NCBI GenBank assembly: GCA_021234155.1
Contig: JAJEKV010000013.1
Location: forward strand, 20,790,521-20,854,520
Source: Isoetes taiwanensis
Taxonomy: Eukaryota > Streptophyta > Lycopodiopsida > Isoetales > Isoetaceae
Reading direction: 5' to 3'
Length of the DNA: 64,000 bases
A model generated the notes under the pieces. The model saw nothing but the letters and a program-made list of their open reading frames with translations. It was not told where the DNA came from and did not search any database. Both the position numbers and the translations under genes were made by a program. Shown one piece after another: positions 1 through 11,599 of the stretch. Within the stretch, counting starts at the first letter, position 1, and the number at the start of each line of letters is the position of its first letter.

Positions 1-92
1 GGAAGGCATGTTCTATTGGATGGGGTGGTGGACAAGACTATGGTGATACTGAGATTCAACGACCTCATTGTCTAGTGATGGTTTACATGTTA

Positions 93-232
93 CAGTCAAC
101 CAAGTGCAGACCACTAGTACAACTAGAAGATACTAGTCAACCAAGTCAACCAAGCGCAGACCACTAGTACAACTAGAAGATACTAGTCAACCAAGTGCAG
201 ACCACTAGTACAACTAGAAGATACTAGCAAGT
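93..232. repeat. Short tandem repeat around accactagtacaactagaag
   Basis: Three direct copies of a unit of about 41-51 bp, each holding accactagtacaactagaag followed by atactag and mostly separated by tcaaccaagt. The same block recurs in copy 2 at 18,145-18,182 and 18,290-18,425. No coding function is visible. Confidence 0.8.
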
Positions 233-239
233 GTGGACG

Positions 240-1947
240 GCAGGTTCTATTGGATGGAGTGGTGGACAAGACTCTGGTTAGTGTTGGCAATGGTGGTGTT
301 GGCAATGGTGATATTGAGATTCAACGACTTCATTGTCTTTGATACAAGGAGCAAACAGATTTTTATCTTTTACTTTTTTCACACATTTGTATAAACACGA
401 GTTGAGACTTTGAAGCAATTTGAGGCTATCCACGTTGTATCCGGCTAAGATTTTTGTGCACGTGGAAAGCCTTTGTATTTGGTCTAGGGTGAGGGAAATG
501 CATGGAAATTCCAGGGTAGCGTTGGGAAGTTATGAGCATTTGGAATTGGTTTGTTTGTGGGAGTCTGGACGACAGGTCGACCATGGATAGGGTTACCGCT
601 GAAGAAACTAGAATGCTTGAACGAGACATCACTGGGTAGTGGTGCAGAGTTTCCGGCTATGGCACATGGCATAAAATAGTCCGCCTGCAGAGCTTCGCGA
701 CTATGGCATGGAACAACTTATAGAGCTTTATGAAGCGAGCATGTTGTCGTATCGCTCGGTGATGGTGCGGTATTATAATGCTTAACATACTAATATCGTA
801 CGCGTACCTTTTATTTAAAAAGTACTTTAAAATCGTTTTTTTAGAAGTATAAAATACTTATTAAATACGTAAAATATATAATTCACGATATTACATAAAA
901 GTGCTTCCCCAATTTTTTGAAACTATTATTTTTGTATTACAGGTTGAAATAGTCGCCAATAACAATTAATGGGAAAAAGAGCAAGTATCAAATAATAAAC
1001 CGAATATATTACTCTACAAAAATTGGTATTTCTCGTTTTCAATCCAAATATATAGCTAATTGAGTTATTCCTCATTAGGCAAAATAAAAGAACATAATAG
1101 AGTTTTACAACATCAAAATAAATCCATGACCATTCACCCTTCATCTTCGCATCTTCATCATCGGACCTTATGTGTTATGATGATTTCCTACGCGTGCTCC
1201 TTTTTTAAGCTCATTATCACTCCCAACTTCTTCTTCTTCAATCATGCCAAGCTCATCTTCATTTGGTAAACCAAAGAGGTTAAGATTGATCGTGTCCCTC
1301 GCCAACTACAAGCAAACATTTTTTTCTTCATCTATGCCTATCTATTTTATTGGTAAAAGGTCCCCCGATGATGAATATGCTACATCTCTTGTCATACTCC
1401 TTTTCCTTCTTCTCAAGCTCATAGTCTTTTGAAAATATATTTTGTAAATCTCTCTATCAATATCGTTATCATTGCTAGGAGGCAGAAGATTAGAAGTCTA
1501 TATGACATCTATTTCATTTGGATTCAACTGCAAACAAGCACACAATAAACAATATATTGGAAGAAACAAAAATGAAATATAGAAAGAGAGGCGACCCGAG
1601 CATTTGCAACCTAACTTATTTGCAAAAAAGAAATAGCAAAAAGAAGAGATTGCATCTCCATTTCGGCAATGAGGGCAAGATGAAAGAGGGTGAAAATGCG
1701 GTAGAAGGAAAAGAAAAATTTCAAGAGGTTTTGGTTATTTTTTTATTCCAATTTAATAATTTTGTATTCTTTCAATGGCCTAATGTCATTTGGGTGATTT
1801 GAACTTTCTTTCTTTTTTAAGTACGTATCATACGTACTTTACGTATTAGTACTTTTAGTACGATATTAATAAAACAAGAGCACAATTTGATTTGCCAACT
1901 TATAGGTGTAATAAATAAACATAAAATACGGGTTCAATCGATTTCGA
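240..1947. other. AT-rich stretch without a recognisable gene
   Basis: Only short frames occur here (up to 94 codons at 1,518-1,802) and none resembles a known family. The sequence is repeated at about 18,430-20,160 with many indels, and the frames are not conserved between the copies, which argues against coding. Confidence 0.6.
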
Positions 1948-4419
1948 GCAAATATGTAGCATAATAACAGGGGGTTACTTTTGTATTTTTTTATGCTTTT
2001 CACTAAAGGTTTTGCTATGATTTTATGGTGTATTTCAATTGATGTACTAATGCGCATATCATAGAGCCGTTGATACAAATAGTGTTTTTCATGTTTTCTT
2101 TCAATGGTGGGCACCCATGTTTTTTTTTTTTTTTTAACTCGTGGTATTATTAGTGATCTACATGGCATGCAAGCCTCGAAGGTCTTAATTTTAGGGTTAG
2201 AAATTTCTTTGTCAAACTCGGATATGGCTTCAAGCAAAATTTGAGCAAACATGGTAGAAAGTAGAAAATAAGGGTATGGGCGTGGAAGGCGGCGGACTTG
2301 TTTGAATGGTGCAAGCCTAACGGGTCCGGGGTAAGTACTCTTTTCTTTCGGCCGAGAGCCTGAGAGGAAAGAATCCGCCCTTCCTTGCCCGTATCCTTGC
2401 TCCTTCCCTTGGCCACGGTTATGGCTTCCCTTGCTCAGGCCCCCCAGCTTTTGTTCCTCGGCTTTTGTTTCTTTGATCGACACCGGATCGCCCCCTTTTC
2501 GCGACAAATTACGGCATGATCGCCCTGCCCACCTGCATCTCCGTGCTCTTCCTTGCCCCTTTCCTTCAACCCATCTCTTAGTTCTCTCTTTCCTCGCGAG
2601 CCACCTGGTGTAAGGTTTGATTATGGTTTGAAGAAATTTGAACCCGGCTCGGGATGGGCCTTTCAGTATGCTTTGAAGCCCTTCATTGATCACCTATGTG
2701 GCCTCGATGTGATTTTTTAAAGCGAAACATCATGAGCGTCTTTGGAGGTTTGCTCTTAAGCTCCGCCTTAAACCTTTTATGTCCTTGGTCGTTGGGAGTC
2801 CCTTATGTTTCCACAATATATTGTTTAGTTTGCACCCGATGGGCATATAAACACCGCCGTTATTCAAAGGATCGATAGCAATTCATGGGAATTGGGTGAG
2901 GCATGAATTCGAACCCGCCTCACATGTGCGGGGCTTACTTTAGCCGTGTATGAACGGGGATCTAAGTCATGATAATTCAGAAATTGTGTTGGCTATGAGA
3001 GGCTAAATGCTGGCAGAGATAGGGATTATTTTGTCCTTTGGGACAACAAGTTAGAAACAAAGATTTAATGAGGGTTATGTGCACCATGGCTGTGGAGAGC
3101 TTGGCGGTTGCTAAACAAAGAGGCGGAGGCAACTCTGTAAGTTACGGTGTTGAAACACCCTACATATACACTCATATTTGCGAGGCCATTCTCTTGGCTC
3201 GGTGTTGCTTCAATGATGGAAATATTGGTACGTAAAATTCCCTTTTCTAGTAGGAGCTATTTCTAGAAAGGGGTCATTTTGCTATGCCATTGCTCTGCTT
3301 TCGATGTATGTCTCTTAATTTGGCAATAGAATATATGGCGTGATCCATTCAATAATTTTGCGGGTAATGTTGCTTGTCATGTTACATTCCTACATTTCAC
3401 TTGGTTGTTCACTAAATGTATAATTTCTTTTTGAAAGGATGATCTTCTTCCACGGGCCGTACGCCATTGGAGGATATATTCAACTCCATTTTCTGGTAAT
3501 GAAAAAACTAGGGATGATTTCCTTTGGTTACTCATTTATAATGTTTCCACAGTCTTCCATGCCTCTAATGCTAAGATGCAAGAAGATACATGCATTTTAA
3601 ACAAAGCAGACAAAGACCCTTGGCGATTATATGCACCGGCGATTCTATCACATAGTCGAGGAAGTGGTGTCATTAACTATCTAAGAACTTTTATCTCTTC
3701 CTTGAACTGAGTTGTATGGAGTTGTATGGCATTGTAGAACTAATGTTGATGCTTGTTATTATGGAAAAAAAAATATCTATAATGTTGCCATAGGCGACTT
3801 GCGGTGTTTTAATGTCACGGCCATGCATGCCATATCTTATTTCTTATTTAGCATTATGAGAGATGTTCCACTCTGAACATATAGTAAGCTAGATTGCTAG
3901 TTTCTATAGATGGAGTTTTCATAAATGGTAATTTGAATTCTTGCTGAAAATGCATTCTACTATCAATAAAATTCTCATTCTCGTGCTTGAAATTCTTAGT
4001 TTTGTAGTGCTTGAAATTCTTAGTTGTAGTGCTTGTAAGAACAACGCCATTTATTTTTACATATGTGATTGCTATTATCGAGCAATGCATACTATGCAAC
4101 TTCTATATGTGATTGCTATTATCGAACAATGCATACTATGCAACTTCTGCAAGTTTATGTGATGGTTTCCATCAAAAGGATTCTATTATTCAATTTGGCT
4201 ACATGAAGACCAAAGCATAGCATCACATGTAAAAGCTTTTTGAAGGTCATGGAACCTTTTACATTAATTGCGTCCTCTACTTTTGGTATTATGCTAGATA
4301 TTATTTAAATTAAGAGATTTGGCACTTATATACTTACATAAACAACCTCTAAAGTGTATGTTTCTTGGCAAAACAGGCCCATAAGGTAAACCTATGTTAG
4401 CTTTAGTTAGGGCAAATAT
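1948..4419. other. 2.46-kb segment present only in copy 1, bounded by GCAAATAT
   Basis: GCAAATAT lies at 1,948-1,955 and again at 4,412-4,419, while copy 2 has a single GCAAATAT at 20,163-20,170 joining the two outer flanks. This means either insertion of about 2,456 bp with an 8-bp target duplication in copy 1, or a deletion between 8-bp direct repeats in copy 2. I see no terminal inverted repeat inside the boundaries, which favours the deletion. The interior holds a 275-codon minus-strand frame (1,866-2,693, basic and Arg/Lys/Gly-rich in its first half, no recognised domain) and a 45-bp tandem duplication near 4,063-4,152. No gene is recognised. Confidence 0.75.
4063..4152. repeat. Two-unit tandem duplication
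   Basis: The unit atgtgattgctattatcg(a)gcaatgcatactatgcaacttct occurs twice in a row, the second copy differing mainly by one base (gagcaatg/gaacaatg). It lies within the segment unique to copy 1. Confidence 0.8.
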
Positions 4420-4732
4420 TCCTGATATCAAATAAGGCACTATTCCATTCGTCTATAGACTACTATAAATATAAAACATTTCGGTCCAATGGTTTTATGG
4501 CACACCATCGACCATGGCATTAACCTCTAATTTAATTCTTCTAAGGAACCTGTGCTTGGCCTAGGAAATACTCTTCTGTATATACTCATGTCCTGCATGT
4601 ACTTACGGGCATTAAATTACAGATGAAATGACAATGATTTCCTTCATTCCCCTTTCATGTCATCTATTATTTTGACTCTGTTTACTCCTAACATTGTTTG
4701 CAACTTCTGAACCTGCGAACAGCCAAAACTTT

Positions 4733-4749
4733 TGTAAATACATCTGTTG
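4733..4749. repeat. LINE target-site duplication, left
   Basis: tgtaaatacatctgttg, identical to 7,788-7,804. The poly(T) begins immediately to its right. Confidence 0.92.
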
Positions 4750-7700
4750 TTTTTTTTTTTTTTTTTTTTTTTTTTTGTTGAAGGACGTCAGACTTTATTC
4801 AATCAAAGAGTCAAATACAAGTATAAATCTTTTGAGACGGGGAATAAAATCTCGTGATAATAGCGGAGACCCAATCGAGTGAAACAACACGCCTAAGCAT
4901 AAGAGTCCACATCAAAAACTCCTCAAAAATCAATCGCCTCTTGCGAGGGGCAAGTGAAGAACAATGATATGACTTTACAATGTAACCTTGAGCTTCTTGG
5001 AGAACACGATTATCTACCACATCCGGACCTTTGAAGATTACCAATCTTAGTCTTTTCCAGATAGTCCAAAGCAACCATCCTGGCCGCTAGATGAAAAGCC
5101 CTCGCCTTGTAACTTTCTGTCCGGTACTTGGGTAAATTGCCAAAAGCGGTTGTTGACTTGTTAGTGAAACCTGGAAAAAGGAAAACAACCAGTCCCATAC
5201 CGCCTAAGGTGTTCACACATGAAAAAGCAATGCTCAATGGTCTCCATCCACGCTTGCATCTTGGACAATCGATTTGATATTCTAGGGTTAAACTTATGGA
5301 CAAGCACATTAACCCTGAGACACCTATGAAGAATCTCGCCACCAAAGAATCGCCACTTTTAGGATGAAGTAGCTTGTCCCATGCCCAAGACCACACCTTA
5401 CGCCCATTGAAGAGGAGGAAGTTGAAGAGACCACTTATTAGATCGGAGGAAGAATATCGATCAAGCAACAAGCGATACATAGAGTTCACAAGTTTGCACT
5501 CCTTAATTTCTTCATGACAAACCCATACCAAAATATCTTCTTGGTGTGGCGAATAGGTCGGAAAATCAGCAACTTTTTGCCAAAGAACTCTATCCCATAA
5601 GCCCCAATAGAAACTTTTAACCCAAAAGCCTCCCATGTCGGCAATCGGCTCGAGTCATACCATCTTTGCAATAGTTAAGATTCCAAAGACTTTTCCAAAT
5701 TGAACTGTAAAGCAAAGTGGTTGATTGTCTACCGAGGGATCCACACAACAAGGTGCGATCAACCGTACAAAGCGGTTGGACTGATGTGAAATAAAGTTTT
5801 GATCAGGTGCGAGAATCTAACAATCCCTTTAAGAATGGAGAAGCATTATGATAAGGCCGAACTCATAAAATAAACTCCATGGAAGAACAGGTTTGAGTGT
5901 GACTTTACCAAAAGGGATCTGATAGGTAAGAGCACGTGCAATAAGCGCCGTAACCGGAGAATCATCCTTACCTCGAAAGCCGCCAAATGAATTTTGAGAT
6001 CATAACCTTACTCGCAAATGGAAATCTGTCATGCCCAAACCTCCGGAGACTTAGGTTTTATACACTTAGACCATGCAACCTTCACCACTACCCCGCTTCA
6101 TTTCCACCCCGGATAAAGTTTCTAACAACACCCACAATCTCCGAAACTTTGAGTGGGAAGCAAGAATGGCGAAGCCATATAGACATGTGTGTTGCTTAAG
6201 ACATGCTTAGCAACCATTACCCTTCCGGGCATAGATAGCTTAGCCGTATCCCACCAAAAAAGGTGCCTCCGCAACCCCTCGATTATAACATCCCAAGCAT
6301 CGGTTGAAACATGAATACCCACCGGGATACCAAGAAGCTTGGTTGCCTTCCCATGAGGCAACACCTTCCGGGGTAAGCAAGAACACATGGTGGGACTTCA
6401 TCATCTAGAGTCCACAAAGCGAACACTTTTGCCAACCCACCAAAACTCGAGAGGCTAAGGAAAATGTGTCAAGCGAAGCTTTGCATTTTGGAGATTATCG
6501 ACATCTGCTTTCAAAAATAGAAAGGTATCATCCGCATCTTGATTAATAATTTCTTGAGAGCCATTTTCCATAGGAAGACCCTTGATCACATCATCCTCAA
6601 AGACACTAGAAAATAATTGTGAAAGCACCTCTTGCCACTATTGTAAAAGCAATGGAGCCAAGGGGCAACCTTGACGAACTCCTCTACCAACGGGGAAGAC
6701 AACAGAGGGCTCTCCCCGAAGAGTATCGTAGATCTTCTTGGTATGCAACTTCATGACATCTCTTGTGAATGGGATACCAAACCCTAAAAGCCAATAAACA
6801 CTTCTCTAAAACCCCAATCCACACTTTGCCATATGCCTTAGCAAAGTCAAGTTTGAGATACACAATGTCGATGGGCCTTTAGCCTTGCCCAATACATACC
6901 TTCATAGGCATTTTGCCAAGAACATTATCAAGAATACACCTTCCGGGCAAGAACCCTAATTGACTCAAAAGAACAACACACAACTTCTCTGCGGAGCTTT
7001 TGCAAAAAATCTTATACAATCGTCAGCAATAATGTTATAGGGCGCCAATCCGAAATGGTCTTGGGCTCTTTACACTTGGGAATGAGGGAAATAGCACTTT
7101 TGTGTTAAGAATTTTGTCCAAACTTCAGTATCTTCTAAATTCACAAAATGCATTATATATATCATCTCCAATCCACTCCCAATATTCTTGAAAAAATTCT
7201 ACCGAAAACCGCCAAGACACGGACATTTTCCTTTCTCCAATAGGTGAGCCGCCGCGCCTAGATCGTCTCTAGTGATATTTGTCTCTAAAATTGAGCGTTG
7301 TTCTGCTGAAACAATAGAATGCACTTTAGTTAACACAAACTGATTGCATGTCCTCCCGAAATGGTAAGCGATGTCGAGCAAAGAATACCGCAAAATGATT
7401 ATGTAGGTCTTTGCTTTAGGTGCACCGGATCGTAAACCTCCCAGCCATCACGGGAGAGTGAGAGTTAATAGAAGTAGCCATCCTCCTCCAGCTTTGCCCT
7501 AAAAGAAATGAGAACACCTATCACCAGACTTAAACCATTGCAAACCAGCCTTCAACTTCGCTCCAGTAACCTGCGCAGTCTCAATATCTTTGATTTCTTG
7601 TAAGATCTGTTTCTCTCTAATGCCAGAAGAAGGAATGTGAGCTCTGCATATTTGTAACTCCTGATATAAAGCTGTCAAATGACCTCTGGCCTCAACCACT

Positions 7701-7787
7701 TTACGATGACCCCATTCCTTAGCAAAGGATTTGACCGCCGTCATGGCAGTTACAACCCCTGACATCCCCCTGGATGAAGCGAATGCC
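4750..7787 (-). mobile_element. 5'-truncated LINE (non-LTR retrotransposon), copy 1
   Basis: A minus-strand non-LTR retrotransposon read from 7,787 down to its poly(A), seen as a run of about 26 T at 4,750-4,776. The 17-bp string tgtaaatacatctgttg lies directly outside both ends (4,733-4,749 and 7,788-7,804): a perfect target-site duplication. The 5' end falls in the endonuclease-RT linker (IREKQILQEIKDIE...LKAGLQWFKSGDR near 7,500-7,640), so insertion was 5'-truncated, as is usual for LINEs. RT motifs appear as GVRQGCPLAPLL (about 6,650-6,700) and ADDTFLFLKAD (about 6,510-6,545). The zf-RVT-like C-terminal part with ECKLVNSMYRLLLD lies at 5,010-5,636. Frameshifts make it inactive. Confidence 0.9.
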
Positions 7788-7804
7788 TGTAAATACATCT
7801 GTTG
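7788..7804. repeat. LINE target-site duplication, right
   Basis: tgtaaatacatctgttg, a perfect partner of 4,733-4,749. It joins directly to the copia-derived flank that carries the RNase H fragment. Confidence 0.92.
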
Positions 7805-7821
7805 TTTGTTCTTCAGTACTC

Positions 7822-8178
7822 TTATATTGAACTAAAATTTTTCCCTTTCACACCATCAAAATGAATTTGCAATTCAATGTGTTTTGTCCTCTCATGAAGA
7901 ATAGGATTTCTTGTAATAGCAAGACAACTTAAACTATCTGTGTAAAGAACTGTTGGTTCCATTTGCAGTATGCCAAGCTCATCTAAGATTCTTCTTATCC
8001 AGACAATCTCTCTTGCAGCTAATGATGTTGCATTGTACTCGGCCTTTGCAGTTGACATGGCTATGCACCCTTGTTTCTTGCTTCTCCTTGATATACAACT
8101 GCCTCCAAGTTTTAACACTAGAGTTGTCCCTTGATGGACCATAAATGGTCCATTTATACAGTTTGCTTTAAAATTCAT
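7822..8178 (-). pseudogene. Ty1/copia RNase H fragment, copy 1
   Basis: A 118-codon open frame matching the C-terminal RNase H of Ty1/copia polyproteins. The diagnostic order is visible: KKQGCIAMSTAKAEYNA (the usual STAEAEY motif), then WIRRILDELG, LYTDSLSCLAITRNP (the usual DNQSAI region), and HERTKHIELQIHF (HxRTKHI). Reverse transcriptase is not found upstream on this strand: the sequence beyond 8,178 is AT-rich and non-coding, so this is a remnant. The LINE at 4,750-7,787 inserted just downstream of the RNase H end. Confidence 0.9.
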
Positions 8179-8199
8179 ATAAAATCAATGGCATAAAAT

Positions 8200-10900
8200 T
8201 CAGTTAAACCCTTTCTACATGTTAATGTATAGCAGTCACTTTGCATCAGAAAAATAGTTAAAATTGCATATACCCCTAAAATTGAAAGTTATGCTTGGGT
8301 GAATCAAGGGGAGTCAAGTCCAGTTTGCTTCATGTTTACATAATGTAAAACTGTCTCGACAAAAGGATTCATTTTTTTTATTTTTTTCATTATACTAGTA
8401 TTTTTCTATACGAGATAAGGATGAATACACAAAAAACCTTATTCCAATACGAAGTCTAGGAAGAAAGATATAGTCAGTCAAACATAACGGTCAAAAGCAG
8501 TTTTTCGTATTCCTCGTGGACCAATAATGATTCCCAGAAGGCTGTTTCAATTAAAATTCTATAACTTTTGCATTAAAATAATTTTCTTACTTCAAATTTG
8601 GTATATAAGTAGTTGACTAATTGCTTCATGCATAAAAAAAAAATTATTGGCCTGAAATTTGAAGGTTGAGCTTTTGACTTATAGTTAACAATTTTAAGTG
8701 ACTTTTTAATTGATGTTTATTTTGTTATATTTGAAGGAAGTTTATTGAAATAGTATGTCATTGAAAAAATCATATATAAATGCTTGTATGGATATGAGGT
8801 CAATGAAAAAACAAATAAAGAAAAAGAGCAAAAGGCACGATCATGATAAATCAATAAAGGTTTCTGTACCTAAGACCATTACTGGTCCACATGTTCATTT
8901 TAAATCAATAACTTCTTTACCTTAGTCAATCTCAAGCTGAGTTTTAGGATATTGGTATTTCATGAGCTTTTCTATCAATAAAAAATATCTATTGCTAAGT
9001 TTGGGCTAAAACTTTTAATATTAGTTCCAAGTTATCATCAAATGTTTCCAATGTTTGGTCTCTAGATTTGTGCCTGAGGATGAACTTCAAACACCATATT
9101 TCAAAGCTTCCCAAAGTTAAGAAAGCAATTCAAGATGAACCAAGGAAAAATAGGTATGACTAAAGAAGGTCAAGATAGACTGCTATGCCTATGCCAATTA
9201 TTGATCCACATGACCTCTCATTTCAAAGTTAAGAACATCACCATCTTAATCAATTCTTTAGAATATAGTTTATACCACATTATATATGATAACAATAGTT
9301 GGTTAGGGAGGATTGACTATCTAAAGGGTGATATCGAAGCATAAAAATTTAAGTAGTTAAGGGCTACTTTGAATGTATGAGGTAGTCCGCTTACACCTTT
9401 CAAAGATTATCTTTTAGACGATGAGAAATCATAATATCACTATAGGGAACAAAATGCATAGAGCCAGTGCAAAAAAATAGAGAAATTTTCTTGATCCACT
9501 TGGTTTAATCCTGGACCTATAAATAGTCCATGCTTATTTATATTCAAATATTTAATATACTATATTATTCTAACATGAAATTTGAGATATATATTGCTAA
9601 CAAAGGTTCAAAATTATAAAAATGATAGCCTATCATGAAAGTTGATCTACATGTACGATGGTCTTACTTAGACTACAATACTTTGAAGCAACCACACATT
9701 GACTAACTTTATAATAGTGGAAAATAAGTAGATTTCTTCATTTTTTCTTCTAATAAGACCGCACCAAGGACCTCGATATCCCTTTTTATCATATATTGTG
9801 CCATTTAAAAGACCTATGGGAGAAATGTAGTGCAATAAATTAATATTTTAGATGAACTAGAAAAATAGGTACGGAAAGTCTTTTGATCTATTTATTTATA
9901 GTCATGGCTAAACGTCATGATATATTGTCCTCCATTCATCAATAACCATCACTACCTACATCATTGTTGAGTTTTAGACCTATAAAGGTATAATCAACGC
10001 ACTTTGGAACCTTTCTTTGTGTTCATCATGTTATATTAGATCTTGTTTAGATCTAGATAATGCATGGTTATACCCTAGTTACATTATATTTATGTTGATA
10101 AAGTAAATTCCTATATAGAGTTAATTAGAATGCATCATTTACTATCTTTATGAGACTTATAGATGGAATTTATTGGAGCACTTTAACCTATATTTTTATT
10201 TTGAATTATGTACAATAATTTCTTTAGTTAATAACGATACTAATATAACATATAAACATCTAAAAAGTTTCACTATAGCTTGTCTTGTTAAGGACTCATT
10301 GTCACAAATATCAAGTCAAAGGTTATAATAATAAGAGAGAAATAATTCCTGAACCTCATGCAGCATTTTTAAGCAAAATAGGGTTTGGCGACTTCAATTG
10401 ACATCAAATGATAGCGACCAAGCATGGAAACATGCAAGTCGATATGTTTTATCATAATATATCAATTACTTTCATATTTAGCAAGGTTTAGACACTTTTA
10501 TGCTAGAAAATTGAAGAATGCAGTTCTAGAGTGCTGTAAAAACTGCCAAATTCTCCAAAGTTTGAACAATCATCTATATCTAATACGCTAATAGGGTTTT
10601 AGGATAGTTTGTGCACGATCTTGACCGTTGATTTTATTATGTTTCACAACTTTCATTTTGGGCCGTTTAATAGGTAGTTATTATTTCGCACCCGGTTCTT
10701 TTTTTTTTTTCCGATAGGTCAATATCTATGAAAAATGACCCTGAACCCGTGAGCAAGGCATCGTTTCGATCCTAACTATAAGCAAATATGGTGTGATTTT
10801 GAACAAGAGCATATATGGAGTGCTTTTGAACGAGCAGAGTAAGCAGATAAAATGATTTAAGCTACATTTGGAATTCGTTGTGTTCTTTATTAAATGTGAT
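8200..10900. other. AT-rich non-coding stretch
   Basis: Low-GC sequence with runs of T and A and no frame longer than about 70 codons. It is well conserved in copy 2 (about 25,090-27,790), with differences mostly at CAG/CTG/CG words. I see no RNA gene or element boundary. Confidence 0.6.
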
Positions 10901-10912
10901 TGCCATTGGCAG

Positions 10913-11591
10913 CGCTATCAGCAACTTTGTCAAGAGTTTCAACATTTAAGGGAGGTTTGCAAAGAGCAGCAAGCACGTTTTGAGGATGAAATGTTCATTC
11001 ATTCTACTCTAAGCTCAGCAGTGACAATTGGGGCTTGCAAAGCTCTTGAACAAAACCACGAAGCCATTATTGAAGCTATGGGCTCATACTATCGTAATGA
11101 GCTCGATCAAATGGAAGCAAAGTTAAATGCCAAGAGGGAGAGGTATGTGATCGCCTTTTTGAATCCTAAAGCTATAGGATGAGTACAACATGATAACTCC
11201 TTAATTATCATTGCAGATTAAAGCTTTCGGAAAGCTGTGCACATAACTTGTATACAGAGCTTCATGGCTTGAGGAAGCAAGCCGTTCAATATGAGGGCAA
11301 TTTGAAGAAAGCAGAAGTGGAGGTAACAGCATCTTTGCTTGCCTCTCTCTGCGGGCACATTTTCAAATCTTTCTGCTTTATACTTTCGTGTTTCTTGCTT
11401 GGTTGATGCTTTCCTCCTTGGAGAGCCGCAAGTGCATTAAAAGTCATTTCTATCGTTACAATACAGGTTGAACATCTGTTTCATGAGAACAATGAATTGA
11501 AGCTTTTGCTTGGTGGAAAACATCCCGGGTCAGATGGGCAGGCTATTTCACCCTTGCATATACAAGGAGTAAGGATTACAGCCACACATGG
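10913..11591 (+). CDS. Three internal exons of a coiled-coil protein (unrecognised), copy 1
   Basis: Three consecutive exons with canonical junctions and matched phases: 10,913-11,142 (acceptor ggcag, donor gtatgt), 11,217-11,322 (acceptor ttgcag, donor gtaaca) and 11,467-11,591 (acceptor acag, donor gtatgt). Joined they read without a stop for about 153 codons. The product is charged and helical with heptad-like spacing, for example RYQQLCQEFQHLREVCKEQQ, LDQMEAKLNAKRER, LHGLRKQAVQYEGNLKKAE and HENNELKLLLGGKHP. I see no start codon, catalytic motif or terminal exon, and I do not recognise the family. The splice structure and clean frame suggest these exons came from a real host gene; in isolation they may be a captured fragment. 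Confidence 0.6.
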
Positions 11592-11599
11592 GTATGTCT

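Noticed and set aside
1866-2693. 275-codon minus-strand open frame
   Set aside because: No recognisable domain, strongly biased composition that changes midway, and its 5' two thirds are absent from copy 2. Probably fortuitous.
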